The notes under the pieces were generated by a model. The model was not told the DNA's origin. It saw only the letters and a program-made list of their open reading frames with translations, and did no database searches. From NCBI GenBank assembly GCA_029781935.1, contig JAKOVT010000077.1, forward strand, positions 1 through 64,000: 64,000 bases of DNA, written 5' to 3'. Position numbers and translations under genes: made by a program. Numbering within the stretch: the stretch's first letter is position 1; every line of letters starts with the position of its first letter. This document shows, piece by piece, positions 43,274 to 53,900 of this stretch. The stretch comes from Actinomycetes bacterium (GTDB taxonomy: Bacteria > Actinomycetota > Actinomycetes > S36-B12 > CAIYMF01).

Positions 43274-44398
43274 GTGCGCCGCACGGCCGGCGTGCTCCTC
43301 GTCGGTGTGCTCCTCGTCGTCGGCTGGTCACTCGGACGTGCGTTGACCCGCGACACCAACGACCCGGTCGGGACGAAGTTCGTCGAGTGGGTCCGCGACC
43401 ACGGCGGCGGCGGCGTGGTCAACCACGTCGAGTCGTGGTGGTACTCCCATCATCAGCCGCGGACCGGCGGCCGCCCGCGCGGCGGGATCCCGGCGGTCGC
43501 GGCGCCGACCGGACGGGCGACCCGCTCCGCCGCGGCGCACCCGGCCGTGACGACCACCACCGATCCCCGGGACCGGCCCCCGCCCCCCGTGCCCACCGCG
43601 GCCGCGACCCCGATCGACGGCGAGGGCGCGTGGCGGCCGACCGGCAAGCTCGTCCACGGTCTCCCGGCCGTGTACCAGACCTTCGTGCGGCCCGACGCGG
43701 TGCACACGAGCCTGCTGGCCGGGCTCATCCGCCTCGACCAGCACCTGCTCACCGCGCGCCTCTACAACGGGATCGACGTCCCCGGGGGAACCGGGTGGCG
43801 GTACGGGAACCACGTCGACCCCGCCGACGACGCGGCGCTCGTCGCGGCGTTCAACGGGGCGTTCCGGCTCGACGCCTCCCGCGGCGGCTACGTGACCGAA
43901 GGGCGCACCGTGCGGCCACTCGTTCCCGGCCGCGCCAGCCTCGCGATCCTGTCCGACGGCACCGCGACCGTCGGAGTCTGGGGCCGCGACGTCGGTCCGG
44001 CGTCCGGTGCGGTGTCGGTCCGCCAGAACCTCGACCTGATCGTCGACGGCGGCCGGCCGGTTCCCGGCCTCGACCGCAACGACACCTCACGCTGGGGCGC
44101 GACCCTCGGCGGTCAGGTGTTCGTGTGGCGCTCCGGCGTCGGGGTCGATGCCACCGGGAACCTGATCTACGTCGCGGGCCAGCTCGACATCGCGAGTCTC
44201 GCCGACGTGCTGGCCCGCGCCGGCGCCGTGCGCGGCATGGAGCTCGACATCAACAGCGAATGGGTGAGCGCCTACGTGTACGCCGGGACCGGCGCGGCGG
44301 ACACGACGGGACAGAAGCTCCTCGGATCCATCCAACGACCGGCCGACCGCTACCTGGTGCCCGGGTCGCGCGACTTCGTCGCGTTCTTCGCGCGCTGA
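43274..44398 (+). CDS. membrane-anchored phosphodiester glycosidase-like protein (NAGPA domain)
   Basis: A protein of about 374 residues with an N-terminal anchor (VRRTAGVLLVGVLLVVGWSLG), a Pro/Thr-rich linker and a C-terminal phosphodiester-glycosidase/NAGPA-type domain (AAFNGAFRLDASRGGYVTEGR, LIVDGGRPVPGL, MELDINSEW). The family uncovers or cleaves sugar phosphodiesters or acts on exopolysaccharide and wall sugars outside the cell. The start is uncertain: coding-like Arg-rich sequence continues upstream but has no standard start codon between the previous gene and the GTG at 43274. Its stop is 4 bases from the end of the convergent gene. Confidence 0.78.
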   Translation: MRRTAGVLLVGVLLVVGWSLGRALTRDTNDPVGTKFVEWVRDHGGGGVVNHVESWWYSHHQPRTGGRPRGGIPAVAAPTGRATRSAAAHPAVTTTTDPRDRPPPPVPTAAATPIDGEGAWRPTGKLVHGLPAVYQTFVRPDAVHTSLLAGLIRLDQHLLTARLYNGIDVPGGTGWRYGNHVDPADDAALVAAFNGAFRLDASRGGYVTEGRTVRPLVPGRASLAILSDGTATVGVWGRDVGPASGAVSVRQNLDLIVDGGRPVPGLDRNDTSRWGATLGGQVFVWRSGVGVDATGNLIYVAGQLDIASLADVLARAGAVRGMELDINSEWVSAYVYAGTGAADTTGQKLLGSIQRPADRYLVPGSRDFVAFFAR

Positions 44399-44402
44399 CG
44401 CG

Positions 44403-45455
44403 CTAACACGCCGCGCGTCCCGCGATGAGCGGGAGGTCCAGGTAGGTCCTGATGCCGGGCTCGGCCTCGCACACGTACGGCACCGCGTTGACGCAGTGCA
44501 TCGCGGGCGCGGTGAGGCCGATCTCGGGGTTCTCGCCCACCACGGGCGGGTGCAGCCCGTGCACCACGACCGACACCGGCGGCTCCGCGGTGAGCTCGGC
44601 CTCGAAGCGCTGACCCCCCGGCCCGAAGGTCCACGGCGGGTCGAGGTCCTCCTCGCCCATCAGCCAGTTCACGCGCACGGTGACCACCGGCTCGCCGTCG
44701 ACGAGCCCCTCCCACGTGAACCGCTGCGCGGCGACGGTCCCCGCGTCGAGGACACCGACGGGCGTGTCCAGGTCCTTGGTCGTGACCGCCATCTCGTGGG
44801 TGGTGCGCTTCTCCGAGTCGAGCGTCCAGCCCAGCTCCGCTGCGATCATGTCGATCGACTCGATGAAGCCCATCCCGAGGATCGTCGGCATCGGCGACGT
44901 CTCCGCGGCCTCGGGCGGCGTCCCGAACATCATCACGTCGCGCACGACCGACGGCGTCGGATAGTTGCAGATGTCCGAGAACTCCTCCGCGCGCACGTGG
45001 CGGACGTTCCGGCACCACGACGAGAGCAGCAGCGGCAGCCGCTCGGTGATCCCGCCGGGATTGATGCCGGTGCCGTGCAGCGTCGCGTTGCCGCGGCGGC
45101 ATGCGTCCTCGATGGCCGCGATCTTCGGGGACTCCCCGGGGTAGATCCACCCGACCGGCGTCACCACGTTCTTGCCCGACTCGAGCAGTCTGATGACGGT
45201 CGTGGTGCTCGCCATCACCGGCGAGTAGACGACGCAGTCGGCGTCGAGCGCGACCAGTGCGTCGACGTCGTCCGTGGCGATCACCCCGACGGGATCGATC
45301 CCGCAGATCTCACCGACGTCCTTGCCGGCCTTCTCCGGGCTGTGCACCCACGTCCCGACCAGCTCGAGCTCCGGGTGGGCGAGGATCCCGAGGATCGCCT
45401 CCTGCCCCACCATTCCCGTCGCCCACTGCACAACCCGCCATTTCGGTCTCTCCAC
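44403..45455 (-). CDS. DapB-fold NAD(P)-dependent dehydrogenase (dihydrodipicolinate reductase-like)
   Basis: A 350-residue dehydrogenase with an N-terminal Rossmann domain (RVVQWATGMVGQEAILGIL, ELVGTWVHSPEKAGKDVGEICG) of the DapB superfamily, as in 2,4-diaminopentanoate dehydrogenase. The second domain starts near residue 130 (ATLHGTGINPGG). It is not a lysine-pathway DapB: too long and without the KKxxxS site. Related actinobacterial proteins are annotated as amine dehydrogenases. A TAGCGT hexamer 7 bases before the GTG at 45455 suggests a leaderless mRNA. It is divergent from the amidohydrolase at 45527. Confidence 0.87.
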   Translation of the reverse strand: MERPKWRVVQWATGMVGQEAILGILAHPELELVGTWVHSPEKAGKDVGEICGIDPVGVIATDDVDALVALDADCVVYSPVMASTTTVIRLLESGKNVVTPVGWIYPGESPKIAAIEDACRRGNATLHGTGINPGGITERLPLLLSSWCRNVRHVRAEEFSDICNYPTPSVVRDVMMFGTPPEAAETSPMPTILGMGFIESIDMIAAELGWTLDSEKRTTHEMAVTTKDLDTPVGVLDAGTVAAQRFTWEGLVDGEPVVTVRVNWLMGEEDLDPPWTFGPGGQRFEAELTAEPPVSVVVHGLHPPVVGENPEIGLTAPAMHCVNAVPYVCEAEPGIRTYLDLPLIAGRAAC

Positions 45456-45462
45456 TCGGCCG

Positions 45463-45468
45463 ACGCTA
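45463..45468 (-). promoter_or_regulatory. possible leaderless -10 element (TAGCGT)
   Basis: TAGCGT on the minus strand is followed by 7 bases and the GTG at 45455, without a Shine-Dalgarno in between. No convincing -35 is present. Confidence 0.35.
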
Positions 45469-45526
45469 TCCGGCTCCAGCCGGGCCTCCGGGAAGTCGAC
45501 AGAGTCGGTGTGGAAGGCTCGCCCCC

Positions 45527-47278
45527 ATGAACAGCTTGGTCATTCGGAACGGGAAGGTGGTCGACGGGACGGGGGCGCCCGCGTTCGTGGCGGACGTCGC
45601 GGTCACCGACGGCGTCATCACCGAGGTGGGCGACGTCGCCGGGCGTGGTCACCGCGAGATCGACGCCGACGGCCTGCTCGTCACCCCGGGCTTCGTCGAC
45701 ATCCACACCCACTTCGACGGGCAGGCCACCTGGGACCCCGTCCTCGCGCCGTCGTCGCTCCACGGCGTCACCACCATCGCGATGGGCAACTGCGGCGTGG
45801 GCTTCGCGCCCGCGCACGTCGACCGGCACGACTGGCTCATCGGTCTGCTCGAGGGCGTCGAGGACATCCCCGGTACCGCGCTGTCCGAGGGGCTCACCTG
45901 GGAGTGGGAGTCGTTCCCCGAGTACCTCGACGCCCTCGACGGGAAGGCGCACACGGTCGACCTCGGTGTGCACGTCCCGCACGCGGCGCTCCGCACCTAC
46001 GTGATGGGCGACCGCGGTGCCGAGCACCTCGAGGCGCCGAGCGACGACGAGCTCGGGCGCATGACCGACCACTTCCGCACCGCGCTCGACGCGGGCGCGC
46101 TGGGCTTCGCGACGAGCCGCACCGACGTACACCGCACGAAGGACGGCACCAACATCGGCACGCTCACCGCGAGCGAGCGGGAGCTGCTCGCGTTCGCCGA
46201 CGTGATGCGCGACGCGAACACGGGCGTCATGCAGCTGATCTCCGACGCGTACCAGACCCCCGACGACGAGTTCGCCGACCGCGAGCTCGATCTCATCGAG
46301 ACGTTCGCGCGCGCGTCGGGCCGGCCACTGAGCTTCACCGTGCAACAGGCGATCCACTCCCCCGACCGGTGGCGGCACCTGTTCGCACGCGTCGCCCGCC
46401 TGCGCGCCGCCGGCGTGGACGTGAAGCCGCAGGTCGCGTCGCGACCCATCGGCGTCCTCGTCGGGCTCCCGGCGACCGCGAACCCGTTCCTCTTCACCGA
46501 GTCGTTCCAGCAGATCGCCGCCCTCGACCTCGGCGCCCGCGTCGACGCCCTGCGCGACCCCGAGCGCCGCGCGCGGATCCTCGCCGAGCACGCGCAGCTC
46601 GTCGCCGGGCTCCCCGACGGCCTGTTCCGCCAGATCGTCTCCGGGTGGGACGTGTACTTCGCACTCGACGACCCGGTCGACTACGCCCTCCACGCGGAGG
46701 ACTCGATCGGCGCGCGGGCCCGCGCCGCGGGCGCGGACCCCGCTGCAGTGGTCTACGACATGCTGCTCGAGCGGGACGGCAACCAGCTGCTCTACCTGCC
46801 CCTGTTCAACTTCGCGCACGGCGACTTCCGCGACCTCCACGAGATGATCACCACCGACTTCGCGCTGTTCGGCCTCTCCGACGCCGGCGCCCACTGCGGC
46901 GCGATCTGCGACGCGTCGATGCCGACGAGCGCGATCACCCTGTGGAGCCGGGACCGGACCGACGAGTCCCGGGTCCCGCTCGAGGCCATCGTCCACCACC
47001 AGACGCAGCGCACCGCCGCCCACGTCGGCTGGCACGACCGCGGGGTCGTCGCCCCGGGCTTCGTGGGCGATCTGAACGTGATCGACCTCGACGGCCTCGC
47101 CTGTCGCATACCGCACCTCGTGCACGACCTCCCGGCGGGCGGCCGCCGTCTGATGCAGGAGGCCCGGGGCTACGAGTACACGGTGAAGCACGGCACGGTG
47201 ACGTTCGAGGGCGGCCGGCACACGGGCGCGCTGCCCGGCGGCCTGCTCCGGGGCGCGCGTCCCGGGCCCTCCACCTGA
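45527..47278 (+). CDS. D-aminoacylase-type amidohydrolase
   Basis: A 583-residue metal-dependent hydrolase of the N-acyl-D-amino-acid deacylase branch of the amidohydrolase superfamily. Visible: LVIRNGKVVDGTGAPAFVADVAV (beta-domain start), DIHTHFDGQATWDP with the HxH metal pair, NCGVGFAP, SLSDAGAHCGAICDASMPT with the catalytic Asp near the end, and GFVGDLNVIDLD of the closing beta-domain. It hydrolyses an N-acyl or cyclic amide; the large size and middle insert are normal for actinobacterial paralogues. The ATG at 45527 begins the domain. It is divergent from the DapB-fold gene. Confidence 0.92.
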   Translation: MNSLVIRNGKVVDGTGAPAFVADVAVTDGVITEVGDVAGRGHREIDADGLLVTPGFVDIHTHFDGQATWDPVLAPSSLHGVTTIAMGNCGVGFAPAHVDRHDWLIGLLEGVEDIPGTALSEGLTWEWESFPEYLDALDGKAHTVDLGVHVPHAALRTYVMGDRGAEHLEAPSDDELGRMTDHFRTALDAGALGFATSRTDVHRTKDGTNIGTLTASERELLAFADVMRDANTGVMQLISDAYQTPDDEFADRELDLIETFARASGRPLSFTVQQAIHSPDRWRHLFARVARLRAAGVDVKPQVASRPIGVLVGLPATANPFLFTESFQQIAALDLGARVDALRDPERRARILAEHAQLVAGLPDGLFRQIVSGWDVYFALDDPVDYALHAEDSIGARARAAGADPAAVVYDMLLERDGNQLLYLPLFNFAHGDFRDLHEMITTDFALFGLSDAGAHCGAICDASMPTSAITLWSRDRTDESRVPLEAIVHHQTQRTAAHVGWHDRGVVAPGFVGDLNVIDLDGLACRIPHLVHDLPAGGRRLMQEARGYEYTVKHGTVTFEGGRHTGALPGGLLRGARPGPST

Positions 47279-47353
47279 CCCGATCCGCGCTCAAGCCTCC
47301 CGAGTCCCGGCCCGATACCTGGGTCGGAAGCACTACTGGGAGGTAGCACACCG

Positions 47354-47803
47354 ATGCGTCGTCTCACTGCCGCGTTCCTCGTCGGCACCGTCGCCCTCAC
47401 CGCCGCTGCGTGCAGCGGCAGCGAATCCAAGCCCCTCTCCGCGAAGCGCGCGGCCTCGACGTCGAAGTCGACGTCGTCGACCACGCTCCCCTTCGCGTCC
47501 GACTCGCAGCACACGCCCGGGACCCTCACCGGCTTCGTCGGCGCCAAGGGCGACGCCCACGACGTGAAGTGCGCGAAGCACGGCGCGTCCTGGACCGCCG
47601 ACGGCAAGTTGACCAACTCGTCGACGCACGCAGCGAAGTACCGCGTGTACGTGTCGTTCATGAGCGGCGCCACGACCGTCGGACTCACCGAGTTCGACTC
47701 GGAGAAGGTCCCGGCCAAGGCGACCGAGCCGTTCCGCGCCGGTGTGAAGGTCGCCGGTGACGATCTGCAGTGCGTGCTGCGCGTCGAACGCGCCGACGCC
47801 TGA
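47354..47803 (+). CDS. small lipoprotein, hypothetical
   Basis: A 149-residue exported lipoprotein. The signal peptide ends in a lipobox (LTAAAC) and is followed by a Ser/Thr-rich tether to about residue 50. The folded part, with CAKHGASWTADGKLTNSSTHAAKYRVYVSF and VKVAGDDLQCVLRVE, is beta-rich, has two Cys that could pair, and resembles the FxLYD-type immunoglobulin-like domain. GGAGGT sits 10 bases before the ATG. No enzyme motif is seen. A strong hairpin ends its transcript before the giant surface-protein gene. Confidence 0.85.
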   Translation: MRRLTAAFLVGTVALTAAACSGSESKPLSAKRAASTSKSTSSTTLPFASDSQHTPGTLTGFVGAKGDAHDVKCAKHGASWTADGKLTNSSTHAAKYRVYVSFMSGATTVGLTEFDSEKVPAKATEPFRAGVKVAGDDLQCVLRVERADA

Positions 47804-47842
47804 ACCAGACGTCCGCGGCGCGGACCACCCCCTCTTCCTGAG

Positions 47843-47872
47843 CGAGCCGCCGGCCTCCGGGCCGGCGGCTCG
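47843..47872 (+). terminator. 13-bp hairpin terminator upstream of giant surface-protein gene
   Basis: A perfect 13-bp stem (CGAGCCGCCGGCC, 47843-47855, with its complement at 47860-47872) closes a TCCG loop. It lies 39 bases after the lipoprotein stop and 70 before the giant gene, so it probably insulates them. No U-tract follows. Confidence 0.7.
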
Positions 47873-47942
47873 TCGCGTCCCGATTCGGCGCGTTTCCCCT
47901 GGTCAATCCAGGACTGAATCGAGGTAAACCCGCGGGGTCCAG

Positions 47943-50900
47943 GTGCCGAAGGCACTCCTCGTGAACGGACAGACCCGACCCTTCGCGCGCGGCCGTCGCG
48001 GCCGCGCGATCCTCCAGGTCATCGCGCTGACGATGCTCGCCGTGCCGGCGAGCACCATTCCCGTCGACGGCCCCGCGCGCATCGCCGGGGCCGACCCGGC
48101 GCCGGCACCGACCAACGTCACGAAGACGACGGCGGGGGCGCTCACGGCCGGCACGGTCCCCGACGGCGTGTGCAAGGCGACCGTCACCGCGGTCGGCGGT
48201 GGCGGCGCGAGCTCGTCGGCCGCCACCGGCGCCTCCGGTCTCGGCGGCTCGGGGGCGAGCATCACCGCGACGTTCCGCGTCGTCCCCGGTCAGAGCTACG
48301 GGGGCACCGTCGGCGCGGGGGCCGCGGCCCCGACCGCCGGCGCATCCGGAACCGCTCCCGGCGGCGCCGGTGACGGCTCCGGTGGCGCGGGCGGGACCAT
48401 CGTCAGCGACCACCGCGGCGGTGGTGGCGGTGGCGGAACGTCGGTGAGCTTCGCCGGCACCAAGGTCCTCGTCGCCGGTGGTGGCGGTGGTGGCGGCGCG
48501 GCCCACCAGACCACGCCGGTCGGAGTCGGCGCCGCCGGCGGCGGCGGGTTCACCGGCATCGGCGCGGGTCTGGTCGCGATCGGCGGCACCGGGAACAGCG
48601 GGAGCGACGGCACGAACACCGTCACCGGCGGCACCGGTGGCCAGGCGGCCGCGGGTGGCGCGGGCGGTACGAACTCCGGCAGCGCGTCGTACAACGGCGT
48701 GGCGGGAACGGCCGGCGGGAACGGCGGCAACGGCGGGCCCGACCAGAACTACGACAGCGGTGGTGGCGGCGGTGGCGGCTTCACCGGCGGCGGGGGCGGC
48801 GCGTCCACGGTCGGCCAGTCACTCACGGGTGGTGGCGGTGGGGGCGGGGCCAGCTGGGTCCGGGGCACCTCGGTCGACGCCGCGGCGACGGTGCCGACGG
48901 GCATCACCGGGGCGAGCGGACCGGCGACGCCGACCGGGACCGCGGCCGGCAACACCGGCTCGATCGCGATCACCTGGCTCCCCTGCCAGTACGACCTCGC
49001 ACTGACCAAGACCGTCTCCCCGGCGTCGGTCAACGCGGGCGGCAAGGCCACGTGGACCGTGACGGTCAAGAACAACGGCCCCGACGTCATGACGCGGGGC
49101 GACACGGTGACCCTCACCGACACGCTCCCCGCCGGCCCGAACGGCGCACCGACCCCGGCGTACAAGGTCACCGGCTTCACCGTCACCGCGGGCACGAGCT
49201 CGGGGGGCCTCGCATCGGGCACCCTCACGTGCTCGGGCGTCACGGTGGGCTCGGCCATGCCGTCGAGCACCACCTGCTCGCGCGCCTACAGCGCGCCCGG
49301 CGCCGGCGGTGCGCCGAGCGGCAGCACCCGCGGCCTCGACGTCGGCGAGCAGATCACGATCACGTACGAGCAGGTGATCTCGAGCCAGGCCGGCTGCAGC
49401 ACGATCACGAACACCGCGACGGTCAAGGACCGCCCGGGCTCCACGTTCACCCCCACCACCGACACGGTGAACACGCCGCTGACGATCAACTGCTACGACC
49501 TCGCGGTCACCAAGAGCGCGGCGGTCTCCACCGTCGAGGCCGGTCAGTCGGTCACGTGGACCGTCACGGTGACCAACAACGGTCCCGGGCCGATGAGCGG
49601 ACCGGACGACACGATCACGAATCCGCTGATCGTCACCGAGACGTTCCCGGGCTCGGGCGTCGGGACGTCCACCCTCACCGGCTCGACCGGTGGCGCCGGC
49701 ACCTGCACCCTCGTGACGAGCACGGTCACGTGCACCGCGGGCCTCGCCGCGGGCGCGAGCCAGACCCTCACGTTCTCCACGCCCGTGAACGCGGGCACTG
49801 CGAACAACACCGTCCTCACGAACACCGCGACCGTCACCGACTTCAAGAGCGGTGACAGCAACGACAGCGCGTCGGCCAGCGTGACGGTGAAGGCCAAGCC
49901 GACCCTCAACCTGGCGAAGAGCGTCGTGTCCCGCGCCAACGCGGCCGACCAGTTCACCGTGGCGATCAAGAACGGGGCCACGACCACCGCGTCGGCCACG
50001 ACCAGCGGCGCCGGCACCAGTGCCTCGACCGGCGCGACGACCCTTTCGTCGGGCACCACCTACACGCTCACCGACGCGATGGCCGCGGGCTCGACCTCGG
50101 TCATCGGGCAGTACACGAAGTCGATCAGCTGCTCGAACAGCACTGCGGGCTCCGCCACGGTGCTCCCGAGCGGCGCCGGTACGAGCTTCACCGTGACCCC
50201 GCAGGCCGGTGACGCGATCACCTGCACCTACTCGAACTCCCCGACGCCGCCGACCCTCACCCTCGCCAAGTCGGTGAGCAGTCGTTGGAACGCGGCCGAC
50301 CAGTTCACCGTGGCGATCAAGAACGGTGCGACGACCACGGCGTCCGCGACGACCAGCGGGACCGGCACGAGCGCCACGACCGCGGCGACCGCCGTCACCG
50401 CCGGCACGACCTACACGCTCACCGAGGCCATGGCCGCGGGCTCGAGCTCCACGCTCGCCGACTACACGGGCTCGATCGCCTGCACGAACGCGACCACCGG
50501 GACCGGCACGACGCTGCCGAGCGGCACCGGGACCAGCTTCTCGATCACGCCCGCCGCCGGCGACGCGATCACCTGCACCATCACCAACGCGCCGGGCCCG
50601 CACCTCACGCTGCTGAAGAGCGTGGGATCGCGCGTGGTCGCGGCCGACCAGTTCACGGTCGCGGTCAAGAACGGCGCGACCACCGTGAGCTCGGGCACCA
50701 CGACCGGCACGGGCACGAGCGCGTCGACCGGCTCGACCGCGCTGGCGGCCGGCACCACCTACACGCTGACCGACGCGATGGCCGCCGGTTCCACGTCGAC
50801 CACCTCCGACTACCTGAGCTCGATCAGCTGCTCGAACACCGCGTCGGGGTCACCGACCACCCTGCCGAGCGGCAGCGGCACCAGCTTCTCGGTCACCCCC

Positions 50901-53900
50901 ACGACCGGTGACGTCATCACGTGCACGATCACCAACACCGCCAAGCCGCACATCACGTTCGTGAAGTCGATCGCCTCGCGCTTCGCGGCGGCCGACCAGT
51001 TCACGGTGTCGATCACCCACGGGGCCACGACGGACGCGAGCGCGACCACCAGCGGCACCGGCGCGACGGCGACGACCGGCTCGACCGCGCTGACCGCCGG
51101 AACGACCTACTCCCTGTCCGAGGCGATGGCGGGCGGTTCCAGCTCCGCGCTGTCCGACTACCTCGGCTCGGTCAGCTGCACCAACACCGCCTCCGGATCC
51201 TCCACGGTCCTGCCGAACGGCACCGGGACGAGCTTCTCGGTGATCCCGGCCAACGGCGACAACATCACTTGCACCCTGACCAACACCTCCCGGCCGCACC
51301 TGACCCTGAACAAGTCCATCACCGCGCGCGCCAACTCGGCCGACCAGTTCGTCATCCAGGTCAAGAACGGCGCGTCACTGATCAACGCCGCGACGACGAC
51401 CGGCACCGGGACGACCACCTCGACCGGCGCGACCAACCTGGCCACCGGCACCTCCTACACCCTCACCGAGGCGATGGCATCCGGTTCCGTGTCGGTCCTC
51501 GGCCAGTACGCCCCGTCGATCGCGTGCAGCAACACCGCGAGCGGCTCCTCGACCGTCCTGCCGAGCGGGAGCGGCACGTCGTGGACGGTGACGCCGCTCA
51601 GCGCCACCGACAACATCACCTGCACGATCACGAACACGCCGGGCACGGCGTCCCTGGGTCTGACCAAGAGCGCGTCACCCTCGAGCGGCGTGAACGTCGG
51701 CGCGACCGTGACGTACACCTACGGCGTCACCAACACCGGCACGCTCCCGCTGACCAACGTGACGGTCACCGACCCGCACACGGGCCTGTCGGCGATCACG
51801 TGCTCCCCGGCGCAGGGCTCGACCCTCGCGGCCGGCGCCACGATGTCCTGCACCGCGACGTACACGGTCACCCAGACCGACGTCGACGCCGGCTCGATCG
51901 TCAACATCGGCACGGTGACGGGCAAGGATCCGTCGAACAACACGGTGACGAAGATCGCGGGCGCGACGGTGACCGCCGCGCAGAGCGCCTCGTTCGCGCT
52001 GTCGAAGTCGGCGAGCCCGAGCACCGGCGTGGTCGCCGGTGACACCGTGACCTACACGATCTCCGGGAGCAACAACGGAACGGTCACGCTCCACAGCGTC
52101 AGCGTGAGCGACCCGCTCGTCAGCGGCCTCAGCTGCACGCCGACCACTCCCGCGACGCTCGCCCCTGCGGCCACCATCAGCTGCACCGGCACCCACGTGG
52201 TCACCCAGGCCGAGGTCGACGCGGGCAGCTTCGTCAACACCGCGACCATCAGCGGCCTGTCGCCGAGCAACACGCCGGTCGCCAAGACCGCGACCGCGAC
52301 GGTGACCGCGAGCGCCGCCTCGTCGTTGTCCCTGACCAAGTCGGCGACCCCCACGTCGGGTGTCGTCGCCGGCGACAGCGTCGGCTACACGATCTCCGGT
52401 CGCAACACCGGCGCCGTGACCCTGCACAACGTGACCGTGAGCGACCCGCTCGTCAGCGGCCTCACCTGCACGCCCGCCGCCCCCGCGACGCTCGCCCCCA
52501 ACGCCACCATCAGCTGCACCGGAACCCACGTGGTGACCCAGGCCGAAGTCGACGCGGGCAGCTTCGTCAACACCGCCACCATCAGCGGGCTCACACCGAC
52601 CAACGGGCCGGTGAGCAAGACCGCGAACGCCACGGTCACCGCCGCCACCACCGCCTCGCTCTCGCTCACCAAGTCGGCAAGCCCGAACAGCGGCGTGGTC
52701 GCGGGCAGCACCGTGACCTACACGATCTCCGGCCGGAACACGGGAGTGGTCACGCTCCACAACGTGGCCGTGAGCGACCCGCTCGTCAGCGGGCTGTCCT
52801 GCACCCCGACGACGCCCGCGACGCTGGCTCCCAACGCCACCATCAGCTGCACCGGCACCCACGTGGTGACCCAGGCCGAGGTGAACGCGGGCAGCTTCGT
52901 CAACACCGCCACCGTCAACGGCCTCACCCCCACCAACGCGCCGGTCAGCAAGACGGCCAGCGCCACTGTCACGGCCACGCAGACCGCGTCACTCGGTCTG
53001 ACCAAGGTCGCGACGCCGAACACCAACGTGGTGGTGGGTGACGTCGTCACCTACACCTACACCGGCTCGAACACGGGCACGGTCACGCTCCACAACGTGA
53101 CGGTCACCGACCCGCACGCCGGCCTCTCGACGATCGGCTGCACTCCCGCCGCGCCGGCGACGCTCGCGCCGAACGCGACGATCAGCTGCACCGCGACCTA
53201 CACCGTCACCCAGGCCGACGTCGATGCCGGCAGCATCGTGAACACCGGCACGATCAGCGGGCTCGACCCGGCCAACGCCGCGGTCAGCAAGACCGCGGGC
53301 GCGACGGTGACGCCGCGGCAGAACGCGTCGCTCAGCCTCACCAAGACCGCGTCGCCGAACGCCAACGTCGTGGCCGGCACCGTGGTCACCTACTCGTTCG
53401 CCGGGCGCAACACCGGTGACGTCACGCTCCACCACGTGGGCGTGACCGACCCGATGAGCGGCCTCTCCGGCGTGAGCTGCAGCCCGGCCGCGCCGGCGAC
53501 GCTCGCGCCGAACGCGACCATCGCCTGCACCGCGACCTACACGGTCACCCAGGCCGACGTCGACGCCGGCTCCATCCACAACACCGCGACGATCTCCGGC
53601 CAGACCCCCGCCAACGTGCTGGTGAGCGCCTCCGGCGCGGCCACCGTCGGCGCCGACCAGACCGCGAGCCTCGGGCTCACCAAGACCGCCACCCCCGCCA
53701 CCGGCGTGGTGGCCGGCGACACGGTCACCTACACGATCACCGGGACCAACACCGGCACGGTGACGCTGCACAACGTCACCGTCAGTGACCCGTTCGCCGG
53801 CGCGCTCAGCTGCGCGCCGGTCCCGCCGGTGTCGCTCGCGCCGACCGCGACGATCACGTGCACCGCCACGCACGTCGTGACCCAGGCCGAGGTCGACGCC

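Noticed and set aside
47894-47910. Short inverted repeat CCTGG/CCAGG with a 5-base spacer before the giant gene
   Set aside because: Arms of five bases are expected by chance in sequence of this composition, and the spacing to any -10 is unclear.
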